Assembly: GCF_963675165.1 (NCBI RefSeq)
Contig: NC_087383.1
Span: 1,766,979 to 1,830,978, forward strand
Source of the DNA: Halichondria panicea
Taxonomy: Eukaryota > Porifera > Demospongiae > Suberitida > Halichondriidae
Direction of reading: 5' to 3'
DNA length: 64,000 nt
Shown here: positions 25,512 through 36,906 of the stretch, one piece after another
Layout of the letters: each line of letters begins with the position of its first letter
Position numbering within the stretch: position 1 is the stretch's first letter
Position numbers and translations under genes: made by a program
Notes under the pieces: model-generated
The model's database searches: none
The model's input: the letters and a program-made list of their open reading frames with translations, nothing else
Told to the model about the DNA's origin: nothing

Positions 25512-25969
25512 ATGTCCTCTGCCAACGCCAGAAGCGATCTCCTCAGCAGTGAAGAGAATGAGACAGTCTTTACGATTGTGGGTCACAGAAAACAGGTAAA
25601 AATATTGTGTTTAATAAAATTTGTGGCTAGATAGATAGAATATAGATACATAAATATCTGATATAGCCATTTCATTCCACATGCACACACACACACAGAG
25701 CAAAGCAACGGCCGTGGTTCAGATGTTCCATGCTCATCCTGACCGCTCATCTTGGACGAAATTCAAGACCGGAGTGCTCTGTTTCGTGAAAGACAACAAC
25801 AAAAAGTCCTACTACATTAGACTCATAGACATCACGGTAAGCCGTGTTGCTAGTTACCCTATAAACGTACCTATAAACTGGTTTGTTTGTTAGTTGTGTA
25901 TGCTATTATGGTTTGTGTATGGTGTATGAATGATATCAAATCTCATCATCCATCCCCAGCCCTCACCCA

Positions 25970-26001
<32 letters not shown>

Positions 26002-28733
26002 CACAGGCTAAGGCTGTTGTGTACGAGCAGGAGGTGTACAACCAGTTCACCTATAAGAAGGACCGTCCTTACTTTCACTCCTTCCCAGGAGACGTGAGTT
26101 GCCACTTTCAGTATACTTAGTACCGCCACCACAGAAATGTTATAGTATTACGTTTCCTCTGTAAATCGAAGCTCACTAGTATTACACTGCAAGTATTGTC
26201 AGCATCAGTTTGCTCTAGTTTCCACCATTTAAGATGCGGTTTTAATTTCTAAACATTTCTTGGAATCATATCTTCAAGTGAAATCTGTTTGAAGATCGCA
26301 GTTGCTATCCTCTCCACAGAAATTCATGGTAGGCCTGAACTTTGTCAATGAAGGAGAGGCTACCTTGTTCCATCAGGCTGTCAATAATAAGCTCCAAGAG
26401 AAACAAGAGAGAAAGCAGAGCAGTAAGTCACCCCCAGCCACTTGTCTGCTACCTAAAACACACTTGGCCTATCGCCGAACGTTTCTATTATTGTCTCGTT
26501 GACTACTACCCACACCCTTGTCACCTTGTACATACTTACAGAGTGTAGACAAATAAGTTTACATGTTCACAAACACAAAGAAAATTGCACCGTATATACA
26601 CATGTACAGCAAGCCTTACACACTCTGTCTAGAATGTATTACCTTATAAGGATATATATTTGTATCGTGGCAAAATTAATTGCTACATAAGTGTACAGTG
26701 TCTTGCATATGTTCAGTGGAACCCACTGACACGTTTTGAAATATTTTGGGAAAAAGTTTTGGCAGAGGTGGCCTTTTTTAGGAGGTGGGGGTTGTACACA
26801 AATTATTCATTGGGATCGGGGTGCCTGGCTTTTATTTTGCAGTTGTCTTTTCTTCAAGGGTGGCTGTTATATAAGAGGGTTTCCAATTGTACAGAACTGT
26901 TATTAACATTTCCCCTTTGTGTACAGCTTTGAGGAGGCAACCTGGTCCGCAGCCTGGTCCACAGATGATTGGTAAACCCACGACCAACACAGTTTCAGGA
27001 GGTGCAGACCCCTTTGCAGGAGGGACCAAGATAAAGCCTAAGTTCAAAGGGACAGGAAAACTGTCTAAGGCTGCAATTGGAGCACCTACTGAATTTCGCC
27101 ATCTTTCTCATGTGGGCTTCGACCCCACTACTGGAGCATTCGATGTAAGTGTGATTCTTTTGCAAGCAATATTCAAAATTAATAAGAGTGAGATTATTAA
27201 CAGAACCTCTGTTGTGTAACTATACGCTTTAGACTTAACCCCCCCCCCCCCTCTTTTTCGTTTATAGAGCAGCAACATAGAACCGAAATGGAGGAAGCTA
27301 CTGGACAATGTAGGGATCAGTGACGAGCAGCTGAAGGATCAAAACACTGCAACGTTTATATACGACTTTGTAGAGAAGCATGGTGGAATCGAGGAGGCTA
27401 ATCGTCAACTGGATCAGGCCAAGAAGAATAGTAAAGGCCCACCCCCTCCCCCCAGTCGTGGAAACACGTCTCGGGGTGGGCGTGGACTGCCCCCTCCCCC
27501 TCCTAGAGTACGTGCCGGTCCCCCGCCTCCTCCGGGAAAAAACTCTGCACCAGCACCCCCACCACCTCCACCAATTGGTGAGTCCTGTTACTATGTATAA
27601 CTTCACTAAATAACCAACGTAGCTACCGTATAGCGTGTAATTTTCGTGGGGCAAATATTCGTGGTTTTCGTGGTTGGAGGTCTGACCACGAATATTTTAC
27701 TCACGAATGAAGCGACCTTGCCTACCTTTACCTGCAGTGCAAGCAGCAACCACGAAAATATTACCCACGAAGTGTCTCAATATTGCTGAACCACGAATAT
27801 TTTGTCCCCCGAAAATTACCCGCTATACGGTATTATGTATAGTGTCAATCATTCCTAGACTGAGTACGCCCTGTACGTTACTGTTGGTTTACATGTATCT
27901 GCTCCCAGGTGCTCCCGCCCCACCCCCTCCCCCACCTGTTGGAGGCGGACCCGGCGGACCCCCTAGACAAGCACGCACTTCTGCTGGTGGACCGCCTCCT
28001 CCACCGTTACGTGACAATAAGCCCTCTCCTGTTGCCGCTCCGGCAGGTCCTGGTCGTGGTGACCTCTTGGCCAGTATTCGAGCTGGGTTCAGCCTGAAGC
28101 CCGTGGAGGTAAAGGATCATCAATGTTTAAAATAACTATTGACCTTTTTCTGAGGAAGTATTGTTTTAATAACTAAAGTCTACTCGCGTTGTCACTGGTT
28201 ACAATGCTGTACATGTGAGCCATTAATACACTTGCCTACATTATTATATACATGTAAAATGTACATGACATACACACACTCCGACAGGATCAGGACGAGT
28301 TGAGTCCCGGTGGTGATGGTGGGGATGGCGGGCTGGACGGAATGGCTGGGGCTCTGGCTAAAGCCCTCGCTGCTAGGCAACAGGTCATTCAAGGAAGTGG
28401 TGAGTTCTATGCGAGTAATGCACACATTTCGTTGGCCACACACGAGACTGATAGTTATTGTCGGTGGTTAGTTTGTGTATTGTCTTGTCTCTAGCTTAGT
28501 ATGCATTAATGAACATGATGTTCTGGCATTGCCTGACAATGCAGTTTAACATGAAGGGGGGGGGGGGTTCCCAAGAACTTGGGAGTAAAGGGTTGACTTA
28601 CTGGCATGTACACATGTATGTAGAAGCTACTTGTCACTTCTATGCTGTTCTTTGTATATATACAGATGATGAGGATGATCGTGAGGATGATGATGATTGG
28701 GATGACGATGATGATGAGTGGGGATCACCTTGA
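25512..28733 (+). CDS. Wiskott-Aldrich syndrome protein homologue, WASP-A
   Basis: WASP proteins link Cdc42 to Arp2/3-driven actin branching. Nine exons: about 25512-25595, 25699-25836, 26008-26093, 26320-26422, 26929-27144, 27268-27577, 27909-28108, 28288-28399 and 28665-28733. An N-terminal WH1/EVH1 domain ([38 protein letters not shown]) is followed by a polybasic stretch ([14 protein letters not shown]). Then come a canonical CRIB ([16 protein letters not shown]) and the GBD helix region ([21 protein letters not shown]), a long proline-rich segment that binds profilin and SH3 domains, and a single visible WH2 ([17 protein letters not shown]). The central helix ([16 protein letters not shown]) leads to a very acidic tail ending DDDEWGSP with the Arp2/3-binding Trp. 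All functional parts are present. It lies 243 bp upstream of a tandem paralogue. Confidence 0.95.
26755..26892. repeat. Dispersed repeat, copy in WASP-A intron
   Basis: It shows the sense of the 1389-1672 units: GGTTGTACACAAATTATTCA, GGTGCCTGGCTTTTATTTTG, GGGTGGCTGTTATATAAGAG and TTTCCAATTGTAC. It is diverged, so older than the tandem pair. Confidence 0.7.
27624..27832. mobile_element. MITE, TACCGTATAGCG group, copy 2
   Basis: A 209-bp element with ends TACCGTATAGCGTGTAATTT and AAATTACCCGCTATACGGTA and a subterminal TTCGTGG repeat. It sits in the intron between the proline-rich exons of WASP-A. Confidence 0.88.
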
Positions 28734-28976
28734 CCAGAAACTGATGTGAAATTGATTTAAATTGATTCAACTGTGTTTACTATATAGGTAGGTAGATTCC
28801 CCACTGTTACAGTAGCCTATTGAGGTAGTGTCGTTGATTTGTTGTCAAATAATGTGATTGACAAAACAGTATGTTGTTGTACTTTAAAATGATTTCAATT
28901 TCCTACACTGACATTATTAAAAGCTGCAGCGAGCAGTGCATGTCTGTAGTAGTCTATAGCTAGGGTTACAGTTACC

Positions 28977-30901
28977 ATGGCTGGACCAGTTAGTGTGTAC
29001 AGTGATCTACTGACCAGAGAAGAAAATGAACTACTCTTTAGCATGCTGGGTGCACGTGTTCAGGTACATTGATGTGTTGTGTGTTAGTATAATTATATAC
29101 TTACATTAACATGTGGGATGCTTTGCATATTAGATGGATTGTACAGATCAATGAACCTAAAAGCTGCATACAACATACTTATATCCTATCGTAAAATCCC
29201 TTGCAGTGTAAGGCCACTGCTGTTGTACAGATGTTCCATGCTCACCCTAATCCAGCCTACTGGACTATGTTCAGAACTGGAGTGATATGTTTTGTGAAGG
29301 ACTACCATAGAAGAACATATCAGATACAATTGTTTGACGTTCTAGTGAGTTCATCAAGTTGGCTTCACAGCATTTTACGTAACCTCATCCCCTCAGGCTG
29401 GGGATTTGCTGTTTGAACAAGAGCTGTACAAGCAATTTGTCTATTGCAGGGACTGCTCATACTTCCACTCGTTTCCTGGAGACGTAAGTTAATTATTTTC
29501 AGTGTATTGATTTTCACAGCTATCCATTCAGTAAGAAAATCTATTTACACTCTATTCCCAATAAAATTATTGACACTATTGTTCGTTTTTCCTGTTTGCA
29601 GAGTTTCATGGTTGGTCTAAACTTTGCTGATGAGGCAGAGGCCACCTCATTTTGCCTGGCAGTGAGTCGCAAGCTGAAACCTGGAAACAAAAAAGGTACA
29701 CACATATAATTATTACAAGGCAATACACCTCAAAATGGAGACATTTAATTAAGTCCTTATTTCAAAAATTCCAACTCAACTTTACGCTACACTGATATCC
29801 CCTTGCAGCTAAGCGTCCTGTAGTGGACGTACATGTACCTGTACCCCAACAGCACCGTGCTCGTAGCCAGACTATTGTGACCGGACCTCCGTCAATGGGA
29901 GGGGACAGACGTAAATCAAGACGGATCAAGACCAGAGGACCAGTGCAGAATGCACCTCGCAAGGAGGCTCATCAACTCGCCATGATTGGATTTGACCCTG
30001 AAACTGGAGTGTTCAATGTGAGTTCACGATTGCTACAATGCCGCGATAGCTAACGTCAGTATTCCTGTTCCTCCTCAGAGTCATAGAATCCACCCCAAGT
30101 GGTTACAACTGTTGGACAGTGTGGGAGTCACATTGGAGCAGCTGAAGGATATACGCACAGCGTTGTTCATTACTGAGTTTGTCGATAAGCACGGTGGTAT
30201 AGAGGAGGCCAACCGCCAGCTGGTAGGAGCTGCAAGAACACCACCCCACTCTCCTGTCAGGTCTAGAGCAAAGTCTGTGATGGTACGACGAGGGAAGTCG
30301 TACAGGGGGCGTGGCCAAAGACCCCCCACACAGCACTCTCCACCCCCTGTTGGCATACCGGCTCCACCCCCTTTACATTTAAGTGCACATTTACGTGAGT
30401 CGTTATAATTATTACAGATCGATAGTTTCTTTCATCACTTTTATATATTCAGATGTTCCGGCTGCCCCTCCCCCTCCAGCAGTGGGTGTGTCTATTCCAC
30501 CCCCACCCCCCATACCTTCCATCATCAGTGAGGGATCTGTACCTGTGGCAGTAGTGAAGGGTGGTCTATTGGCGGACATAGAGGCTGGATATCGACTGAG
30601 ACCTGTGGACACTAGCAAGAGAGAGGGTCGGGAGAAGACCCTCACTGGAATGGCCGCTGCACTGGCCAATGCTCTGAACATGAGGAACAGAGTGATGCAA
30701 TTCAGTGGTGTGTATATGTACATACATTGTACGTGTGTTGGTAAAATTAAAATGTTGATTCCAAAACAGCCTATACTATCTAGTCGCATGTATTCTCACC
30801 ATGCAAATCACACTTTATAATTATTAACTATTTCCACATGTATAGATGAAGAAGATGATGATCAGGAGGCAGTAGACAACGACGACTGGAACTCAGACTA
30901 G
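28977..30901 (+). CDS. Wiskott-Aldrich syndrome protein homologue, WASP-B (tandem paralogue, altered CRIB)
   Basis: A second WASP gene, starting MAGPVSVYSDLLTREE. The WH1 exons align residue by residue with WASP-A ([38 protein letters not shown]) and the intron positions correspond. The region where the CRIB should lie reads NAPRKEAHQLAMIGFDPETG: the IxxPxxFxHxxHVG consensus is lost, whereas the following autoinhibitory helices (EQLKDIRTALFITEFVDKHGG) are well kept. A shorter proline-rich region, one WH2 (GGLLADIEAGYRLRPVD), a central helix (MAAALANALNMRNRVMQFS) and an acidic tail ending DNDDWNSD with the key Trp follow. The actin and Arp2/3 modules look intact, so the protein probably still nucleates branching, but regulation by Cdc42 is likely weakened or absent. 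A polyadenylation signal is found at 30974. Confidence 0.93.
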
Positions 30902-30973
30902 CTAGTGTATAATAGTGTTAATTATGCTTTACTAACAGTGGACAGACATGATGGAGTATTCCATAAGTGAATG

Positions 30974-30979
30974 AATAAA
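30974..30979 (+). terminator. Polyadenylation signal AATAAA of WASP-B
   Basis: A canonical hexamer 73 nt after the WASP-B stop codon. Confidence 0.6.
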
Positions 30980-31287
30980 AAGTTTCAGCATTTATATTAA
31001 GACACAAACAACTACTACATGTGTATACACTAAAACAGTCACAAACAAGCTACATGCACAAGTACATTCAAGTCTATAGATTGATGCCGATCAACTGAAG
31101 CTGGTGCCGAGCTGTAGCGTGTGTGCGTGTGGGTGTGAAATGCTGGTAATAAATTGCACAGTTCGTACTTAATACGTATATATACTAATTTGTTAATCAC
31201 TGCATGAGAGTCTATAATGCATGCAAAGCTTTGTACAGAGGAAACACTTCTAACGGCCACCACAGAAGATCAACTGCAATATAAAAG

Positions 31288-31390
31288 CCACGCAGGCACC
31301 CAGGTCCCAAATAAGCAATTTACAATTGTGTACAAAACAACCCCTCGATCAACAAAGGCCATTTTTATACAATGGTTCCACTTATACTTT
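31288..31390. repeat. Dispersed repeat copy downstream of WASP-B
   Basis: It contains CAGGCACCCAGGTCCCAAAT, GTACAAAACAACCCCTCGAT and ATACAATGGTTCCACTTATA, matching the 24125-24240 copy in the same orientation. Confidence 0.7.
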
Positions 31391-31432
31391 CTACAACTGC
31401 ACCACGTGCACAAAATGAGATTAGCTAGACAG

Positions 31433-32129
31433 CTACTGACAGTTAGCGTGTGTACAGTATATACAACGCACATTGATTGCATCCATCTCCTCTTCACTGA
31501 GTGGTTTGCGGCCGTAGCTGGCCGGGGTGGTGGGTAGTGTGGGTGTGGTTGGGGGAGGGACTGATCTTGTCGACTGGTACTTGTCCAGACTCAGTGGCAA
31601 CAAAGCTGGGGTGGGTACATTGACAGCAGAATATACAGTAATGTAGCTACAGCATGCGATTTGAGTTATAGCATTGTAAATCAACAGCCTGACATTATCA
31701 TAGGTAGTCCGGGGGCCAGACCTAATAGCTCGGGGGCAAAATCAAGAGAGCTAGGATTAGGTTTGGAGACTCTTGCAGCATTTCCGTGTGCTCTAGCGGA
31801 ATTTGGCTAGCATTCCAAGAGCACACGGAAGTGCTGCAAGAGTCTCCAGACCTCTTTCTCTGTTCCCCCTCCCCCCTTTGAGAAATGTCTGGCCTCCAGA
31901 CTATTACCATAGTACCATACCCAACCCTACGCAAGCGTCTAGGGTTTGGCTGCCCAACTAATGTCATATAAGCACACTGTTATAGTAATTTTAGCTCCTT
32001 TAACAATCTCATCATAAACAACCAAGCAATAACATCGAGAAGATTAAGAAACTGTAACTTACGCTCTCCAGTTGGTGTTCTCCTGGCTGGGAAGGTGATA
32101 AGTGGAGTCCTGCTGTTGTGTAAAGACAT
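31433..32129 (-). CDS. Short proline/threonine-rich protein, unidentified
   Basis: A two-exon gene is supported by open frame and splice signals: 32129-32063 (MSLHNSRTPLITFPARRTPT, donor GC|GTAAGT) joined to an exon starting at 31605 (PLLPLSLDKYQSTRS, PPPTTPTLPTTPASYGRKPL, SEEEMDAIN). Reading straight on gives a stop at 31433 after about 80 residues. Alternatively a donor at AAT|GTGCGT could splice to an exon near 31105 (LGTSFS then stop), giving a slightly shorter tail. The conserved-looking C-terminal SYGRKPLSEEEMDAIN suggests a real small protein, but I do not recognise the family. It is head-to-head with LRRC49, 235 bp away. The intron carries a foldback element (31690-31965). Confidence 0.55.
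31690..31965. mobile_element. Foldback/MITE-like element in small-gene intron
   Basis: Inner arms (about 31764-31797, GAGACTCTTGCAGCATTTCC, and 31813-31848, GGAAGTGCTGCAAGAGTCTC) pair almost perfectly. Outer parts (AGTCCGGGGGCCAGAC against GTCTGGCCTCCAGACT) pair less well. No coding capacity. Confidence 0.75.
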
Positions 32130-32364
32130 GGTGGAGTTAAGCATTCTCGCACACACCCTGAGAGATCGCATCCCTCCAGTCCAGCTCATTATCAATCACT
32201 CTATAACAGCTTAAATCAGACAAGCATGCAGAAGAGAAGCTTTACATGACCAAAGAAATACTGTGCTATTCCAAATAGTGCACAATGGGCGGAGCCACGC
32301 TCACTGCACTTTAACCTTTGAAAGTGGGCGTTGTCACACTTGGAACTTGGGGAGGCCGGCCGGG
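32130..32364. promoter_or_regulatory. Divergent promoter region, small gene / LRRC49
   Basis: 235 bp between start codons. Contains GGGCGGAGCCACGC and GTGGGCGTTGTC, GC-box-like motifs, and no TATA box placed for either gene. Confidence 0.5.
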
Positions 32365-35300
32365 ATGGATGGCAAGTCACAAAAAGGTGAGGAATATAAA
32401 TTGAGTGCATGCAGTAACTCATATTGTCCATGCATGCAGGCAGCTATCCCAAGAGACTGGTGGCATCCAGCTATCTCCTGGAGCTTGTCCCTGATGTGCA
32501 GGTGTGTGTCTTGCTTTAGACTTGCAAGCCGTCACTGTTGCACGGCGAACAGTACACTGATCAAACTCCTTGTAGAGACTCGTGCAACATTTGCCACGAT
32601 ATTTGTGGCAACTGAAGTGGCTAGACCGCATGCGGTTACCACAATATCATTGATAGTGACGTATCACTAGAAACTAGGTATCACATGCAGTATACTGACG
32701 TCACGAAAACTGCAGCCACTTAGAATCTTATCTGATATGCTGACTGTGCAACACAAGTCTCTACACAGAGTTGAGTTTGACCAGTCTACTGTTCGCCGTG
32801 CAACAGTGACGGCTTGCGAGTTTAAACTTGCCTGAGGTGTCATAATTATATTATGTCATTGTGTGTATCTGTGGTGTACGTGTTCCTGTAGCAAACTGTG
32901 GAGAGTATTCGGTCTCGTGTGCACTTAGAAGGCCTCTCGTCTCAGTACCAGCTGTCCTCTAGACCCGAGGAAAGCGGCCTTGGAAGCAGACAAGGTATCA
33001 AAATCAGCCTGATAATGCTGGGCTATAGCCATTAATATTAGTTATTCTTCCCTGTAGACTTGGCTCCTGTGACACAGTCACTGCATTGGGGAGGAAGGGA
33101 CTCCATACGAGACAAAGAAGATCCAACTCAGCGATTCTCACCAGCCGTCATGACAAAATCTCGTCTCTCCCGTTCCAAGAAACGGCCTGCTCCTGAGTTC
33201 ACCCATGATGTTGCCATGCCCATTAAAGATAATGTGATTTTTGACGAGTCCCCCGTTGCCCCAGGGGTGCCGGTGGTATACCGACTACCAGAGGAGAGAA
33301 CCGCTAACCCAGACCGGTTGAATCTAGACAGACGACACCTGACAGTATGTCCAATATTGGAGGGAGAAGACAAACTGAGACTGCTAAATCTTCAGCACAA
33401 TGCTATTACTAGGCTGCAGAATTTATCTAATCTCAGACGGCTAGTATTTTTGGACTTGTATGACAATTTGATTCACGAGATCTCTGGACTGGAGGGTCTG
33501 CTGTCACTGAGGGTACTTATGTTAGGCAAGAACAGGTGAGGACCGGGGTAGCCTTGTTGTATTATGACTGACGTTTGTTTCTACTTGCTGGCAGGATTCG
33601 TAAGATCTCAGGGCTGCAAACGCTTATGAAGTTGGATGTTCTCGACCTGCATGGAAACATGGTATGCATGGCAATGTATTGCATGTGTGTATTGATCTAT
33701 TTACCCACCCTCAGATTCGATATATCGAGTGTCTGAACCACCTCACTCATCTGCGAGTGCTCAACCTAGCAGGGAATGACATCACCTGTGTCTCCAGCCT
33801 GGCCGGATTGCAGGTACTGGCTGAGCTCAACTTGAGGAGGAACAGGATCACACATGTGGTACGTACTTGACTCACTCTGTTCACTAGGGTCTGTGGTACA
33901 AAATGTATGTACTGTATGACTATAGGAATTTTTGGATGTACTATAGCTGTGAGGTATTGCCAAACTCACACTGTGTTTGTTTTTTTAAGAAACCAACCTC
34001 CTATAGTTAGGCTATTTCTTGAAAGTTGAGGTTATGCTTATAATTATTTCCCCTGTTAGTATGAGATCGATGAGCTACTCAATCTGCAGAGGCTCTTTCT
34101 CAGTCACAACCTCATTCAAAGGTAAAAGAGTTTTAAGTTGCACCAAATTATTTGTTGAGAAGTACCAATGGTTCTGTAACTCTTAAAACGTTGTGTGTTT
34201 CGTTTAGATCTTCAGCAACTATTATAACCCTCTCAGTTTTGACGATGTGAGTTGTCTGAGTGGGTGTGACAGTTTGTCTGAATTGACACTGGATGGGAAC
34301 CCTCTGGCCAACGCCCCCGACCACCGACCATCAGCCATCTTCCATGTCAGCCACTTGAGAGTCCTCGACCAAACACCTGTCACGGTAAGTTTGGAACAGT
34401 ATAATTATTTTATTGGTTCACTAGGTGAATATTTATGACTGATTGCACGAATTTTTACAGTGTCGTATTACATCGCAACCACCCTCACACAACCCACACG
34501 CCTCACACAACCGCCCCCATCACAGGAGGAGGAGAGAGATGATGCATTGGCTGCGGCTCGAGAGGAAGAGGAGAGACTAAAGGAAGGGAAGAAGTTGGCC
34601 CAGCGACAAGAGCACAAGGAAGCAGCCGTATCTGCCATCAGAAGAGCCTGGCAGAGCTCACACAAGCTACCCATGTGAGTACGTACTATATCCACTATAC
34701 AGATCTTTCTTGCTTCCATTCAAGCTTCTTTGTAATGTCGACCATTTCAATATTGCTTACAATGTTTTTAGCTATATTTTGTAGCTTACAGTTGTATTTC
34801 CTTCTAGTGTACAGTTGTATAATGCTTCTTTTCTAGCTTTGTTTGGCCCCATGCGGCAATATATACGATACCTCGTTCCATGCACACAGGTCTAGTTCTC
34901 TAGCACTCTCAGCGAGCACTCACAACTTTGCTGGTCGAGTAGACTTGCTTAAACAGTCTCGAGCCAGCCTTCATCGATCCTCATCTCTCCCACAACTCCT
35001 TCCCACCTATTTTGTGGATCTAGACAGTTCTTGTTTATACTTGTATGGTGAAGGGGCGCTGGAGAGTCTGCAGGACACTGGTGGACACACCCACTCTCAG
35101 TCTGTGGACGAGATACAGTTCCACTACATTGAGTTTGAGGAGTTGGCGCCCTTCCTTGCTAAAGTATCAAGAAACTACCCTCTTGTCAGAGTAAGTTTGG
35201 ACTATCACTACCATTGCTGACTGATTATACTCTGTGTGTGTATGTAGCTGATTAAGGGTTTGACATTCTACATAATTATTGTAACCACGATTTTGTAATT

Positions 35301-35844
35301 TGCTGAATGCGTTTACATGGCTACCACTCAAACTCCCCATGCATGCTATAGTGACAGTAGGATAGATGTAACTACACGCACAGGTTGTATACTATAGCGA
35401 TTATGTTCACACAACACTTGCTAACCACCCTCTCCCACACACACAGTCATTGACACTGGAGTGCACCAACTTGTGTAGTCTAGAGCAACTCAATGCACTT
35501 TCCCTCCTCACCACACCCCTACACACCCTCACTGTCACCACCCACGGCAACCCAATCACTGGCCACCCCCTCTTCCGATCCTACCTTCTCTATCGGCTGA
35601 CACACTTGGGCCTAACGTGTGTGTGTGGGGAGGGGGTGGGAGACGCAGAGCTTGTACTGGCCGAGCAGTTATTCGGTAACCTGGGTCAGCTGACAACATC
35701 ACAACTGTCGCAAGATAGACTCCTGGGACTTATCAGCAAGCACAGGTGAGTGTATGGTGTGTGTGAAACTGAACTAAGATGTCACAGCCATAGAAGTGTG
35801 TGTGTGTGTGTGTGTGAAACTGAACTAAGATGTCACAGCCATAG

Positions 35845-35898
<54 letters not shown>

Positions 35899-35938
35899 AT
35901 GTGCATGCGTGTGTGCGTGCGTGCGTGGGTGGGTGTGT

Positions 35939-35978
<40 letters not shown>

Positions 35979-36490
35979 TTGTGTGTGCGTGCGTGTGTGC
36001 GTGTGTGCGTGTGTGCGTGCTTCATGCATATTTACACTCTTGCCTGTCTGTTACAGACCTACGCCATCGAAGAAAGTCCCTCTAACCTCTAGAACTGCCA
36101 AGAGGTGACTTACACAATGATAAACAAATATGCGTGTGTTTTACTATGATTTGTATTATACGTACACTCTGTGTTTTGGTTAAGTATAAAGTACTTTCCA
36201 TCTTTGATTGTAGGGGCACTGTACTCCCTGTGTGTCAGGAGCCGTTAAATCGAGTAGCCCTCCACAACCACTCCCATCTGCCACACCTAGCAGACACGGC
36301 ACATCAAGAAAGACGATTGGCTGCTCAGAACTTTTGCTCGTCACTTCTTTCCTCCACCTTACAGGCTCACCAGAAGCTGGAGAATTTCGAGCGTCTTTGG
36401 CCAAGTGTGATGAGGGGATTGGTACAGAGGGTACTGAGGGAGTTTGGGAACATTGACCAAGAAATGAGAACTTTGTTGGAACAGTTGTGA
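32365..36490 (+). CDS. LRRC49: Leucine-rich repeat protein LRRC49 (tubulin polyglutamylase complex subunit)
   Basis: LRRC49 is a subunit of the TTLL1 tubulin polyglutamylase complex, acting at centrosomes and cilia. The gene starts MDGKSQKGSYPKRLVASSYL over exons 32365-32386 and 32440-32501. It continues through 32892-32995 and 33058-33536, which contains the family hallmark (APGVPVVYRLPEERTANPDR, LNLDRRHLTVCPILEGEDKL, RLLNLQHNAI). SDS22-like LRRs of 22 residues follow (LRRLVFLDLYDNLIHEISGL, LRVLMLGKNRIRKISGLQTL, LAELNLRRNRITHV). A charged coiled-coil segment (about 34526-34673, EEEERDDALAAAREEEERLK) and a C-terminal region end EFGNIDQEMRTLLEQL. The order and spacing match animal LRRC49 closely. 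The last two introns are rich in TG repeats. Introns carry a foldback element (32513-32830). Exact boundaries of the middle exons are approximate. Confidence 0.9.
32513..32830. mobile_element. Inverted-repeat element in LRRC49 intron
   Basis: Arms of about 75 bp: CTTGCAAGCCGTCACTGTTG and CACGGCGAACAGTA on the left, TACTGTTCGCCGTG and CAACAGTGACGGCTTGCGAG on the right, with a spacer of about 160 bp. A short donor-like start (GTGTGTGTC) of the intron is just upstream. This is a non-autonomous DNA transposon (MITE) of a group different from the TACCGTAT ones. Confidence 0.85.
35770..36022. repeat. (TG)n microsatellite with duplicated 55-bp unit in LRRC49 intron
   Basis: A unit containing GAAACTGAACTAAGATGTCA CAGCCATAGAA is present twice (about 35765-35795 and 35816-35847), each followed by TG repeats; the second run extends to about 36020 with CG and GG variants. 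Confidence 0.9.
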
Positions 36491-36648
36491 TAGCTAAAAA
36501 TGATTATTTTGTTTTTTCAATTTGAATTGGTTTCTGTTCTATTCAATGCACTGTATATTTTTGATGAGATGTACTTATAACAAGGTTCATGAGATTGATG
36601 CAGACGTTGACGGAGTACGTGATATGCATGATTTATAAGCCTATATTG

Positions 36649-36654
36649 AATAAA
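36649..36654 (+). terminator. Polyadenylation signal AATAAA of LRRC49
   Basis: A canonical hexamer about 160 nt after the LRRC49 stop codon, in the 416-bp convergent gap to NLR-1. Confidence 0.5.
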
Positions 36655-36906
36655 TGACACAGAGTACCGGTAATTATCATTCAATTCCCATGTGTAAATT
36701 TGGGATCGGAAAGCCATATAATTATATCCCTTAATTAGTTTAACGGCAAATCCAATAAGAGGTGCATGTACGTGTGGTGTTACGTTTCAAGACTATGGCC
36801 CTATAATTATATTAAATCCCAAAACACACAATGTGATATCTAGATCATTAAAGGAGAGTATAATAATCATTAGATCAATCCAGGCATATAAAAATGAATG
36901 AATAAT

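Noticed and set aside
31722-31967. 81-residue frame on the minus strand between small-gene exons
   Set aside because: It is inside the foldback element of that intron and is not needed for the spliced frame.
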